DNA from: Saprospiraceae bacterium
GTDB lineage: Bacteria > Bacteroidota > Bacteroidia > Chitinophagales > Saprospiraceae
DNA: 64,000 nucleotides
Direction of reading: 5' to 3'
Assembly (NCBI GenBank): GCA_016715405.1
Contig: JADKAE010000009.1
Span: 1 to 64,000 of the forward strand
Shown here: positions 1 through 9,220 of the stretch, piece after piece
Position numbering within the stretch: position 1 is the stretch's first letter
Layout: each line of letters opens with the position of its first letter
Notes under the pieces: model-generated
What the model was told of the DNA's origin: nothing
The model's input: only the letters and a program-made list of their open reading frames with translations
Databases searched by the model: none
Translations under genes and position numbers: made by a program

Positions 1-460
1 GAAAACCTGGCCACAACACAACCCTCGGCACGCCTTCCGATTGGTTGTCGATCCGGTAAACGGCAAATTACTCTGGGGCGATAGCAATCTCGGCAAGCTT
101 GAGCGGTCTAACCTCGACGGCAGCAGTAGGGAAACCTTGCTCACCAACTTCACCACGCGCGGTTTCGCCATTCACGAAAACATCGACCAGACTTTTACCG
201 AGGGCTGCAACCCCAATGACCCGCCTCCATATTGGCTGTTTCAACGGCCTATACGTTGATATTTTATCGGGTGGGGCGTTTGTTTGGGCCACTGATTTTG
301 TAGCTTATTTGGATGGCGATTGTACGGACAATCCCACCATTACCTGAAGACGGCCAGATAGGCAAGTTATTTACCTGTGCGGATGTAGGCACCCACAATA
401 TGTCTCAATATATGCCACCGATGCCCAGGGAGCGCACATGACTACTGCCAAAGCTATATT
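1..460 (+). pseudogene. Frameshifted upstream part of T9SS surface protein (partial)
   Basis: This stretch continues upstream out of the window and belongs to the gene whose readable 3' part is the next entry. At about 20-215 one frame encodes a YWTD/LDL-receptor-type propeller piece (VVDPVNGKLLWGDSNLGKLE, then SNLDGSSRETLL). From about 232 the DNA matches 5932-6180 of the neighbouring giant gene but carries several small indels. For example, two bases are missing after ACC at 341-343 relative to that copy, and further differences lie at about 390-400 and 435-450. No single frame is open. It could be a decayed tandem copy or, more likely given the pattern across the window, sequence error. 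Confidence 0.6.
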
Positions 461-1783
461 GTGATTCAGGATTATTTCGGGTATTGCTTCTGCCAGGAAA
501 AGACCGTGACACTTAATTCATCGGGGCAGGTTACGCTTACACCCGCTGATGTCGTAATGCCCGATGCGCTTACAGGCGGAGGTACTTTCAGCCTAAGCGA
601 AGCCGCTTTTGATTGCAGTGATCTCGGGGCAAATATTGTCACGGTGACCCGGGATTTTGGCGGCAATATTACCACCTGCGACGCTACAGTGATTGTACTC
701 GACGGCCCGCCTTTGCTTACCTGTCAGGATATCAACCTGCCGCTGAACATTTTAGGTGAAGCCACCCTCACGCCTGCCCAAATCATCCTGTCAGCCACCG
801 ATGATTGCGGCATTACCAACTACAACCTGAGTCAAAGCCAATTTACCTGTGCCGACCTGGGAGCGCAAAACGTAATGCTTACCGTCACCGACGGCAATAG
901 CCACAGCACATCCTGCAACGCCGTGGTGACTGTTACGGGTTTGCCCTGCGAGTTTAACGATCCCGGCACAACCGGCGTTGGAACCAGTACCGGCTCTGTC
1001 GCCTACAACCCCTCCACCGGTGTGTTTTCGGTGAATAGTGTAAACAACGCAGGCTCACCCACGACTGATAACGTATATTTTATCCCTTCCGAATTGTGCG
1101 GCGACGGAGAGATCACCGCCGAAATAACAAGTGTCTCTGCCAGCGGCTTCGCCGGCATCATGATGCGGGAAACGCTGCTGCCTGGTGCGAAAAAATTTGC
1201 GGTGTACACCAATTTCGGAGCCAATGTGAGAAGAGAAATCCGCGTGAATACCAACGGCCCGGCCAACATAGGGCAAATATTCCGCCCAAACACGCACTGG
1301 ATGCGCATCAGGCGTATTGGCAACACATTTACGGCTTTTTCTTCTACCAACGGTACTACCTGGAGTATGCTGATCAGTGCCAATATTGGTATGACGAGCT
1401 GCATTGAGGTAGGGTTAGCCACCTACAGTCTGAACCCGGCTACGCCTGTCAGTGCCATGTTTGACAATGTGCAAATTATTGACTACGTACCGCTAATTGA
1501 TCCTTTGGGTGGCGACCAATACCTGTCGGCGCCAGAGGTTGACATATTCCCCAATCCCACTTCGGGCGAAGTCACCCTGCAATGGGGCGCCGCCTTGGGG
1601 CAAAGCGCCGACCTTGACATCTATGATGTTTCCGGAAGACTGGTATACCATCGTCGCTGGGATATTGTGGATCAAACTCAGGAAAGCCTTGACTTGAGCG
1701 CGCTGGAGAATGGACTTTATCAGGTGCGAATTGCACAAAGCGATGCTGAGCCGAAAGTAGTGAGACTTGTGATAACAAGATGA
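461..1783 (+). CDS. T9SS-sorted surface protein, C-terminal part (frameshifted upstream)
   Basis: The open frame covers the last 440 residues of a secreted protein. In order it has two HYR/Ig-like segments (LLTCQDINLPLN, then DDCGITNYNLSQSQFTCADLG), a jelly-roll/concanavalin-like module (about residues 170-340; FAGIMMRETLLPGAKKFAVY), and a short T9SS 'Por' sorting tail starting at FPNPTSGEVTLQW and ending KVVRLVITR. The nominal first codon (GTG at 461) is not a real start, because the frame continues from the broken region before it. The segment is nearly a copy of the last 440 residues of the adjacent gene (about 6139-7475), so the two are tandem paralogues. The function is unknown; cell-surface or secreted localisation through T9SS is inferred from the tail. 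Confidence 0.8.
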   Translation: MIQDYFGYCFCQEKTVTLNSSGQVTLTPADVVMPDALTGGGTFSLSEAAFDCSDLGANIVTVTRDFGGNITTCDATVIVLDGPPLLTCQDINLPLNILGEATLTPAQIILSATDDCGITNYNLSQSQFTCADLGAQNVMLTVTDGNSHSTSCNAVVTVTGLPCEFNDPGTTGVGTSTGSVAYNPSTGVFSVNSVNNAGSPTTDNVYFIPSELCGDGEITAEITSVSASGFAGIMMRETLLPGAKKFAVYTNFGANVRREIRVNTNGPANIGQIFRPNTHWMRIRRIGNTFTAFSSTNGTTWSMLISANIGMTSCIEVGLATYSLNPATPVSAMFDNVQIIDYVPLIDPLGGDQYLSAPEVDIFPNPTSGEVTLQWGAALGQSADLDIYDVSGRLVYHRRWDIVDQTQESLDLSALENGLYQVRIAQSDAEPKVVRLVITR

Positions 1784-1826
1784 CATTTAAAATATCATCA
1801 TTTTATTATTCTTAAAATGCCCAGTT

Positions 1827-4800
1827 ATGAAAAAGTATTTACCCCTTTTTGCTTTGTTGACAAGTCTGTCAATAACTTATGGAAAAAATGATCACGCGTT
1901 TACTCATGTTGGATCGCATACTGTGGTATGTCCAACCGGAGATGTGACCTTCTTGAGCCAAACCGACGTCAATAATTTTGTCGCGACATACCCAGGTTGC
2001 ACGGTCATTACAGGTTATGTACATATCGGACCTTCCTCATTGGGAGATCCTGTATCAGATCTATCGGGGTTGTCTTCGCTGCTGTCTATCACCGGAGGAC
2101 TCGATATACGCCAAAACCCTGCTCTTGCATCGTTGAACGGATTGCACAATGTAAGCGGACAGATAGGTTTGTTTCTTTACGACAATCTGATACTCTCCGA
2201 TATTACGGCTTTGAGCCAGATCACAGGAACGACGACAGGCCTGACCATAGGACAAAACCCCGCTTTGCTCAATTTAAACGGACTCAACGGGCTCACCAGC
2301 ATATATTCCCCACTCAATATCATTGACAATGCAGGCCTTACTTCCCTGAATGCGCTCAGCAACCTGACTCAAATTTTAGGAGCTAACCAAGGTATTCAAA
2401 TTATAAGAAATGACGGATTGACCAACTTGTCAGGGCTCGAAAATATCAGTTCTTCTATCAAAACATTGATTCTTTCCGATAATTTGATGTTACAAGATTT
2501 AACAACCCTTTCCCAACTCTCCATACAATCAAATGGGAGGATTACAATATCGGGCAATTCGACGCTAACTAGTTTAGACGGGTTGCAGCATGTTACATCG
2601 CTGGGTTTCCTGACCATCGAAAATAACAATTTATTGCCAAATTTATTGGGATTGGATGGGCTGACTTTTCTGGATTATAATCTAGTGATTCAAGACAATC
2701 CCAACTTATATACCCTGGCCGGACTTAATAGCCTTCAGCAGACCTTTTCATTGAGAATTATTAATAATGACAACTTAACCGGCATAACCTCGCTCAATAG
2801 CCTGGAATTTGTAGGTGAAATTATCATTAGAGAAAACGACAATCTCCTTTCTCTTGACGGATTAGATTACCTTCTTCCCTACAATACCGTCGAAGTAACA
2901 ATTATGAACAACCAATCGCTTAGCGATATTTCTTCACTCAATGTAATTGCGCCGGGTTTCATATACTTATATGAAATCAGTGGAAATTCCAGTTTATCGG
3001 ATTGCGCTGTTTTAGCGATTTGCGATTTTTTTCTTTCCGGAGGATTGCCCACAATTCACTCCAACGCCACCGGTTGCAATACCCAGTCGGAAATAGAAAA
3101 TACCTGCGGCAGCACTACCATCGACTATTCGCTGTTCGGCGACGTAAGACGCGCCACCGGAACTCCCTTAACCGGCGTAGATTTGACCGTCTCCGGCGAT
3201 GTATTCATTAATCTGCAAAACAATGTCGATGGGAGTTACTATGTTCCCAATATTCCAGCCGGGGCCAATTTGACGGTATCCGCTGAAAAAAATACTGAGC
3301 TTAGCCCGCCGAGCCATACTATAACCATAGCAGATGTCATCAAGGTAAGAAAATGGATTTTGGATATTGAAGATCCGACTTCTTTATGTGAAGTCATTGC
3401 TTTCGACATGGACAAAAGTGGATTTATTAACACTTTTGATTTGACCTTAATGAGCCAGGTATTGCTTGGTAATACCATTCCCTATACGGGCTGGAATATT
3501 GTACCTTCTCTTGTCCTTACTTACGGTATAACCAACCTGGGCTATGACCAAGAGGCCATGCTGTACAATATTACGTCCAATCAAGAAGTGAACTTTACCG
3601 CCATTTGGCCTGGAGCAGTGCAGGATTGCGGCGATAGAACGGTAGGCCCGCCGGTTGTTGCAATTAATGTAAATCCTCCCCCCACTACCGCATCAGCTTG
3701 CGGTTTGATTGAAATTCCGGTGACCGTTGATAATTACAATAATTTAATCGGGTTGCAATTCAGCGTACAATGGGATCCTGCCGAGCTGGAGTTTGTAAGC
3801 GTATTGCCGGGATATTGGGGTTACCAGGCCGATTACCACGCACCGACCGACCTGACCGACGCCGGTCAGATGGTTTATCTATACGGTGGGGGATCCGCAA
3901 GCTCACTGCCAAGTGGTACTGAACTTTTTCGCCTGCAAATGCGGGTGATCGGGAATTCTGGCAATACGGATATCCAAATTGTCAATACACCTACTACCGG
4001 TTTGGCTATAGATGCACTGGAAGCCCTTTCCAGTTTGAATACGAATAACCTCAATCTACCTCTTACAGCCGCCTCCTGCACCCCTCCGCCCAGCCTGTCC
4101 TGCAACTCCGCAGTACAAGTAAATATCGACGGCCCCATCTGTCAGGCCATGCTCACCGCCGACCTGGCCCTGAGTGGCGACCTGGGTTGTTTGAATTTCG
4201 AGGATTTTGAAGTGCAGGTACAAGACGCCAACCCCTCCAACGGCACGCTCATGGAGGGATTGGGCCCCTATACTTACGAAGTCACTTTGCCTTGCGACCC
4301 CGGCGGCGCCGTTTTTACAACATGCACCGGAACAGTTACAGGCATCGACCAGGTGCTGCCGGTGGCTATTTGCGAGGAATATCTCAATATTAATTTAAAC
4401 ACCAATTATACAGCGTCCATTTCTGTCAACAGCCTGGATGACGGTTCCTACGACCCCTGTGGCGGCGCTGTTACATTATCAGCCAGCCAGACTGCTTTTA
4501 CTTGCGCAGACGCCGGACTAACGCTCCCAGTGGAATTGACGGTGACCGATGCGCAATCGCAAACCAGTACTTGTACCACCCAGGTATACGTCAATCCACC
4601 CGCTAACCCCATCAACGCCGATTACCGCATCCGCTTTCCCGCCGACGAAATTGTGGATTGCGTAGAAGCTATCAACGGAAACGATATATTTACCGACGGC
4701 TGTGGGTTATTCGCAATTAACGTACAAGACGTATACCTTACACCTTCTGGAGGTGATTGTTTTAAAATAGAGCGAACTTATGATTTGATCAACTGGCTGG

Positions 4801-7475
4801 AGTATAACGGCTACAGCCCGCCGGTCGTCATCCGCCGTGACGAGGACTGCAATGGTACGGATGGTGATCAGGATATCTGGGTTGAAAGGCGGCCTGGCGG
4901 CCATGTCTTCCTGGATAGCGACGGCGACGAAACCAACGGCATCCCCGCTGCCAATACCAAAGGCACGAGCTGCGACGGACTCACCAACCCAGCCGGTTAT
5001 TGGATCAGCAATGCCATGGCGCCCAGTGCAACGCCGCCGCGCAACCTGACCAGTACGGGTTTATGGCGGTATACCCGCATTATCCGGGTGCAGAACTCCT
5101 CTGGCCCGACGATCAACCCGTTTACGCCTACCGGCCCATATTGTGTGACCAATTACGCCAATTGTGAAGGCTCGGTGCATGTCTCTTTTTATTTGGAAAA
5201 TTTGTGCACGCCCAACAACTACCAGCTGATCCTCCATTTTGACGAAAACAACGACGGCAGCCCCGATCAACTGCTCGACAATAACCAGTATCTGAGCGGG
5301 TCATTGCCGTTTTTTACGATCAACGGCGTTTTTCCGGAAGGCCAACACGCCTTTTTGGTGGAAGCCCATGATGGTTGTAACGGCGTAAATACTTTTTCCA
5401 TACCCTTTGAAGTGGGCGGCAATTGCGGGCCTACGGTGATCGAGTGCCCAGCGCCAATAACGCATAACCTCACTACGGTTGAGTGTGGTTTTAATGCACC
5501 CGATCTGACCAGCCAGGTCGTCACCCTTTGCGGGTCGTATACCCAAATCGAACAATCGCCACCGGCAGGGACCCTGCTGGCGCCTGGCACGCATACCATT
5601 ACCCTAACCGTAACCAATGCCGGCGGGTATGTATCTTCCTGCACGACTGATATCACTGTCAACGGCACACAACCCCAGGTGGATGCGGTTTGCCAGGATA
5701 TGACGATCACCCTTGGCACAGACGGAACTATTTCACTCGACCCCTACGTGTTTGGCGCAGGCTCTACCAATGCCTGTCCCAACGCTACATGGTCGCTCAG
5801 CCAATCTGAATTTGATTGCAACGATGCCGGTATCGGGCCCATTGCCGTTACGCTGACCATCGACAACGGAAGCAATTCCGACCAGTGTACCACCAATGTG
5901 ACGGTATTAAACAGGGCGCCTACTATTAACTGTTTCAACGGCCTATCCGTTAACATTTTATCAGGTGGGGCGTTTGTTTGGGCCACTGATTTTGTAGCTT
6001 ATGTGGATGACGATTGTACGGACAATCCCACCATTACCTATGAAGACGGCCAGATAGGCAAGTTTTTTACCTGTGCGGACGTAGGCACGCAATTCGTCAG
6101 TATATATGCCACCGATGCCCAGGGAGCTTATGACTACTGCGATACCTATATTATTGTCCAGGATAATTTCGGATATTGTTTCTGTGAGGACAAGACCATT
6201 ACGCTTAATGCCGCAGGGTCTGTTACGATCGTTCCCGCTGATGTCGTAACCGCCGATGCCCTTACCGGCGGAGGTACTTTCAGTCTGAGCGAGACCACAT
6301 TCGATTGCAGCGACCTCGGGGCCAATACCGTTACCGTGACCCAAGACTTAAGGGCAGCATTTCCAATTGCGACGCTACGGTGGTTGTACTCGACGGGCCG
6401 CCTTTGCTCACCTGCCAGAACATATCCCTGCCGCTGGACAGGTTCGGGCCAGGCCACCCTCACGCCTGCCCAGCTCATTCTGTCAGCTACCGATGATTGC
6501 GGCATTACCGGCTACAATCTGAGCCAAAGCCAATTTACTTGTGCCGATTTGGGGCCGAATAACGTGATGCTTACCATCACCGACGGCAATAGCCACAGCA
6601 CATCCTGCAATGCCGTAGTGACAATCACTGGTTTGCCTTGCGAGTTTAATAACCCTGGCACAACAGGAGTAGGATCTAGCACAGGGGCCGTTACCTACAA
6701 CCCCACAACAGGCGTATTTTCAGTAAATAGTCTTAACAACACCGGTTCGCCTACTACTGACAACGTGTATTTCATCCCCTCCCTATTATGCGGCGACGGG
6801 GAGATCATTGCCGAAGTCACCAGCGTCACTTCCAGCGGCTTCGCCGGCATCATGATGCGGGAAACGCTGCTGCCTGGTGCGAAAAAATTTGCGGTGTATA
6901 CCAATTTTGGGGCCAATGTAAGAAGAGAAATTCGCGTGAATACCAACGGCCCGGCCAACATAGGGCAAATATTCCGCCCAAATACGCACTGGCTTCGCAT
7001 CAGGCGTATTGGCAACACATTTACGGCTTTTTCTTCCACCAATGGTACTACCTGGAACATGCTGATCACCGCTAATATCGGTATGATCAATTGTATTGAG
7101 GTGGGATTGGCAACCTACAGCCTGAACTCGGCTACGCCTGTCAATGCCACTTTCGACAATGTGCAAATCATTGATTACGTGCCTTTATTTGATCCATCAA
7201 GTGGCGGCCAATACCTGTCGGCGCCCGAAGTCGGGTTGTACCCCAACCCCACCACCGGTGAAGTCACCCTGCAATGGAGCGCCGCGCTGGGGCAAAGCGC
7301 CGATCTCGATATTTTTGATACATCCGGCAGACTGGTTTACCACCGCCGCTGGGATATTGTAGATCAAACCCGGGAAAGCCTTGACCTCAGCGCGCTGGAA
7401 AACGGACTTTATCTGGTGCGGATTGCGCAAAGCGATGCTGAGCCGAAGGTGGTAAGGTTGGTGGTAACCAGGTAA
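1827..7475 (+). CDS. Giant T9SS surface protein: receptor-L repeats, dockerin-like pair, cohesin-like domain, HYR repeats
   Basis: The protein has 1882 residues and starts with a clean signal peptide (MKKYLPLFALLTSLSITYG). Residues about 40-400 are leucine-rich/receptor-L-type repeats (pattern 'LxSLNGLxNVxG'). Residues about 435-490 form a small prealbumin-like domain. A dockerin-like pair follows at about 495-560 (ITIADVIKVRKWILD and DMDKSGFINTFDLTLMSQVL, both with Asp/Asn/Ser calcium-loop spacing). A cohesin-like domain lies at about 610-745 (IGLQFSVQWDPAELEFVSVL). Then come Ig/HYR segments, the same jelly-roll module as the upstream paralogue, and a Por sorting tail from YPNPTTGEVTLQW. Residues encoded by about 6349-6446 are scrambled by a one-base deletion and a one-base insertion that cancel out. 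It probably acts in adhesion or in assembly of surface complexes; the ligand is unknown. Confidence 0.85.
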   Translation: MKKYLPLFALLTSLSITYGKNDHAFTHVGSHTVVCPTGDVTFLSQTDVNNFVATYPGCTVITGYVHIGPSSLGDPVSDLSGLSSLLSITGGLDIRQNPALASLNGLHNVSGQIGLFLYDNLILSDITALSQITGTTTGLTIGQNPALLNLNGLNGLTSIYSPLNIIDNAGLTSLNALSNLTQILGANQGIQIIRNDGLTNLSGLENISSSIKTLILSDNLMLQDLTTLSQLSIQSNGRITISGNSTLTSLDGLQHVTSLGFLTIENNNLLPNLLGLDGLTFLDYNLVIQDNPNLYTLAGLNSLQQTFSLRIINNDNLTGITSLNSLEFVGEIIIRENDNLLSLDGLDYLLPYNTVEVTIMNNQSLSDISSLNVIAPGFIYLYEISGNSSLSDCAVLAICDFFLSGGLPTIHSNATGCNTQSEIENTCGSTTIDYSLFGDVRRATGTPLTGVDLTVSGDVFINLQNNVDGSYYVPNIPAGANLTVSAEKNTELSPPSHTITIADVIKVRKWILDIEDPTSLCEVIAFDMDKSGFINTFDLTLMSQVLLGNTIPYTGWNIVPSLVLTYGITNLGYDQEAMLYNITSNQEVNFTAIWPGAVQDCGDRTVGPPVVAINVNPPPTTASACGLIEIPVTVDNYNNLIGLQFSVQWDPAELEFVSVLPGYWGYQADYHAPTDLTDAGQMVYLYGGGSASSLPSGTELFRLQMRVIGNSGNTDIQIVNTPTTGLAIDALEALSSLNTNNLNLPLTAASCTPPPSLSCNSAVQVNIDGPICQAMLTADLALSGDLGCLNFEDFEVQVQDANPSNGTLMEGLGPYTYEVTLPCDPGGAVFTTCTGTVTGIDQVLPVAICEEYLNINLNTNYTASISVNSLDDGSYDPCGGAVTLSASQTAFTCADAGLTLPVELTVTDAQSQTSTCTTQVYVNPPANPINADYRIRFPADEIVDCVEAINGNDIFTDGCGLFAINVQDVYLTPSGGDCFKIERTYDLINWLEYNGYSPPVVIRRDEDCNGTDGDQDIWVERRPGGHVFLDSDGDETNGIPAANTKGTSCDGLTNPAGYWISNAMAPSATPPRNLTSTGLWRYTRIIRVQNSSGPTINPFTPTGPYCVTNYANCEGSVHVSFYLENLCTPNNYQLILHFDENNDGSPDQLLDNNQYLSGSLPFFTINGVFPEGQHAFLVEAHDGCNGVNTFSIPFEVGGNCGPTVIECPAPITHNLTTVECGFNAPDLTSQVVTLCGSYTQIEQSPPAGTLLAPGTHTITLTVTNAGGYVSSCTTDITVNGTQPQVDAVCQDMTITLGTDGTISLDPYVFGAGSTNACPNATWSLSQSEFDCNDAGIGPIAVTLTIDNGSNSDQCTTNVTVLNRAPTINCFNGLSVNILSGGAFVWATDFVAYVDDDCTDNPTITYEDGQIGKFFTCADVGTQFVSIYATDAQGAYDYCDTYIIVQDNFGYCFCEDKTITLNAAGSVTIVPADVVTADALTGGGTFSLSETTFDCSDLGANTVTVTQDLRAAFPIATLRWLYSTGRLCSPARTYPCRWTGSGQATLTPAQLILSATDDCGITGYNLSQSQFTCADLGPNNVMLTITDGNSHSTSCNAVVTITGLPCEFNNPGTTGVGSSTGAVTYNPTTGVFSVNSLNNTGSPTTDNVYFIPSLLCGDGEIIAEVTSVTSSGFAGIMMRETLLPGAKKFAVYTNFGANVRREIRVNTNGPANIGQIFRPNTHWLRIRRIGNTFTAFSSTNGTTWNMLITANIGMINCIEVGLATYSLNSATPVNATFDNVQIIDYVPLFDPSSGGQYLSAPEVGLYPNPTTGEVTLQWSAALGQSADLDIFDTSGRLVYHRRWDIVDQTRESLDLSALENGLYLVRIAQSDAEPKVVRLVVTR

Positions 7476-7496
7476 CGGCAGGGAAATGGCTTGGTT

Positions 7497-7566
7497 GGTG
7501 ACGCGTGACACGATTTATGTTACGCGTCACCGCCTAAGATACGCTAAGGACGTCACCTCGTCACCT
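7497..7566. repeat. Intergenic inverted repeat of GTGACGC-type units
   Basis: A 13-bp arm (7497-7509) pairs with 7519-7531 with one mismatch around a 9-nt loop, and further GTCACC units follow to 7566. It lies between two convergent genes, starting about 20 bp after the stop at 7475 and ending next to the stop at 7568. It is one of the window's stop-codon-associated repeat arrays and could act as a bidirectional terminator. Confidence 0.65.
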
Positions 7567-7567
7567 G

Positions 7568-8293
7568 CTATGAAAGTCCAAGGTCTTTAGCTATTTTCGC
7601 AACTTCTTCTACCGGTAGGCCAAGAAATTCGGCTACCTGTGGGGCCTTTATACCGGCAAGGAGCATCTTGCGGGCAGATTCGCGTTTTTCTGCTAAGGCG
7701 TGAAGGCGCTCCTGATCAATTCCTGCTTTAATACCTTTCTCTATGCCCTTCTCTATACCCTTCTCTATGCCTTTCTCCATGCCCTTCTCCATGCCCTTCT
7801 CTATACCCTTCTCTATACCTTGTTGGTACAAGTAATCCGTCTCGATATTATAAGTAATCGGCATGTCGTTAATGATTTTTGCAGTTAATACGTCCAATTT
7901 ACGCAATCGCGCCAAAATAAACAACTGGTTAAGGTATCTTGAAAGTTCGCTCGGGTTATTACATACCAGCCTGAGCCTTTGTACAATATAACGTAGCACA
8001 ACTTCTGTTTGTTTCTTGGGGTAATAAGCTAGTATCGCTAGCAGTATCACCTCGGGTACTTGTGATGTCAACAATTGGTTAATATCTAGTTTGTGGACAT
8101 TGATCAGGTGAAAGCCAGAGAAAACTTGTGCTTCGGGTAACTGCGTTCGCATCTTAGGGATGCCTTTACCCAGGTATACTACTACATGTTTGATCGGAAT
8201 TCGCTTTCTGCGCAGGGCCATGCCGTGGTATTCGGCAGCTCTGTACAGCATTTCCGCGTCGCTTTTTGTTTGAAATTCTATGTGCAGAATCAA
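7568..8293 (-). CDS. Rpn-family PD-(D/E)XK nuclease/transposase-like protein, main part
   Basis: This is the C-terminal three quarters of a recombination-promoting nuclease (Rpn/YhgA-like, PD-(D/E)XK fold). The motif HIEFQTK at the start is the ExQ/K half of the nuclease site; the Asp half (ERDMDF) is in the adjacent segment. The first ATG used here is not the true start, because the reading frame continues into 8290-8493 once one T is restored in a T run near 8325-8330. Residues about 165-195 are a run of (G-I/M-E-K) tetrapeptides, typical of the charged linker in this family, encoded by short tandem DNA repeats. The C-terminus resembles a small helical DNA-binding tail (KAPQVAEFLGLPVEEV). 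Such proteins are scattered mobile-type genes in Bacteroidota. Confidence 0.8.
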   Translation of the reverse strand: MILHIEFQTKSDAEMLYRAAEYHGMALRRKRIPIKHVVVYLGKGIPKMRTQLPEAQVFSGFHLINVHKLDINQLLTSQVPEVILLAILAYYPKKQTEVVLRYIVQRLRLVCNNPSELSRYLNQLFILARLRKLDVLTAKIINDMPITYNIETDYLYQQGIEKGIEKGMEKGMEKGIEKGIEKGIEKGIKAGIDQERLHALAEKRESARKMLLAGIKAPQVAEFLGLPVEEVAKIAKDLGLS

Positions 8294-8493
8294 ATGATCG
8301 CCTCCTTGGGTTCGGACTTTGTAGAAAAATCCATATCTCGCTCAAGGGTAGTCTGCATCTTGGCCCTGAGCGGCAAGAATTCAGCGATGCGAATACCTAA
8401 GGCCTCTTCTATCAGGGGCAAAAAAATCCGCTCGGCGTTTTCCTTGAATATCTTGTCATAAAGATTCCCTTCTTTGGGCGTCTGCTCGTCCAT
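8290..8493 (-). CDS. Rpn-family nuclease, N-terminal segment (same gene as 7568-8293)
   Basis: These 67 residues start MDEQTPKEGNLYDKIFKENA, the usual N-terminus of Rpn/PD-(D/E)XK transposase-like proteins, and reach the catalytic Asp region TTLERDMDF. The frame then diverges. Restoring one T gives DMDFFYKVRTQGGDHLILHI and joins the downstream segment perfectly, so both entries are one gene of about 308 residues. The break is either an assembly error or a recent inactivation. Confidence 0.75.
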   Translation of the reverse strand: MDEQTPKEGNLYDKIFKENAERIFLPLIEEALGIRIAEFLPLRAKMQTTLERDMDFSTKSEPKEAII

Positions 8494-8610
8494 GGCGTTT
8501 TCATTTGTCGGTTATTTTTTGGTGGTTTTTTTAATACAAAAATAAACAAATTTTACAAACGTGCGTATTTTACAATAAATAAAAAGTTTAAAATTAAAGC
8601 GCCAACAAAA

Positions 8611-8631
8611 AAGGAGCCCTTGAAGCTCCTT
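8611..8631 (-). terminator. Rho-independent terminator for the minus-strand sigma/membrane-protein unit
   Basis: A 7-bp stem AAGGAGC/GCTCCTT with a 7-nt loop is preceded on the plus strand by an A run, which gives a U run on minus-strand transcripts. It lies about 130 bp past the stop of the minus-strand gene at 8765. Confidence 0.6.
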
Positions 8632-8685
8632 CATTACCACAAAATATAATGTTGCGTTGCAATAGGAAGTGAGAGAATTCGCATG

Positions 8686-8762
8686 ATGGACACTGTCAGA
8701 CTATGAGACTATCAGACCTTACAACTTACAACCGATAACCGACAACCGACAACCGACAACTT
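8686..8762. repeat. Array of octamers drifting into heptamers (ACAACCG)
   Basis: The run starts as degenerate 8-mers (CAGACTAT, GAGACTAT, CAGACCTT) and ends as 7-mers (ACAACCG, ATAACCG, ACAACCG, ACAACCG). It stops 2 bp before the stop codon of the minus-strand gene at 8765. The same ACAACCG heptamer recurs at 52775, 60990 and 63066. Confidence 0.7.
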
Positions 8763-8764
8763 CC

Positions 8765-9220
8765 TTAAAACCTCAACACCGCCCTGATATCCTCCTCGCT
8801 TCGCAGCGGTTCGGTGGCCACCTTCATGATAACGGTTTGGGTCTTTCGGCCTTTGTTTCCCGTATTCGATTGGCGGACAAGTGCGATGCGGTTGTCGTCG
8901 GTGACGAGCCAGATCAGGTGTGCTTCATCGCTGGGCAATGCCAGGGCAGTTTTTTCTGTAGCCAGGAAGCGGTGCACCGTATTGTGTGTTTTGCCGGCAA
9001 AATAAGCGGTGCGCGGGGTAAATACCTCGCCATTTTCATCCACAAACTTCAAATTGAGTTTTTCTTCGCCTACGGGCAGGGGCCGGTCGCAGTTCCACAC
9101 GCCGAGTTGGTGTGCCTTGAAGCGGCTGATCACCTTGGCCAGCAGGGCGGGTTTGCTTTTGCGGGGCGCCGGCTTCTGCCAGTCGTTCGGTGAAAGCCTC
9201 ATCGAGGAAGCGGGTTTCAT
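8765..9220 (-). CDS. C-terminal segment of sigma-factor-linked membrane protein
   Basis: This is the downstream part of the gene listed next, in a different frame. The readable sequence begins around WQKPAPRKSKPALLAKVISR and ends EEDIRAVLRF. The first ATG is not a start; the join lies near 9185-9200, where one base is lost relative to the upstream frame (FTERL...). No recognised domain is visible. The segment is mixed alpha/beta and ends next to a heptamer array. Confidence 0.6.
   Translation of the reverse strand: MKPASSMRLSPNDWQKPAPRKSKPALLAKVISRFKAHQLGVWNCDRPLPVGEEKLNLKFVDENGEVFTPRTAYFAGKTHNTVHRFLATEKTALALPSDEAHLIWLVTDDNRIALVRQSNTGNKGRKTQTVIMKVATEPLRSEEDIRAVLRF

Noticed and set aside
8620..8760. 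Hidden tRNA or small RNA gene
   Set aside because: No cloverleaf or CCA end could be fitted; the region is explained by a terminator hairpin and a repeat array.
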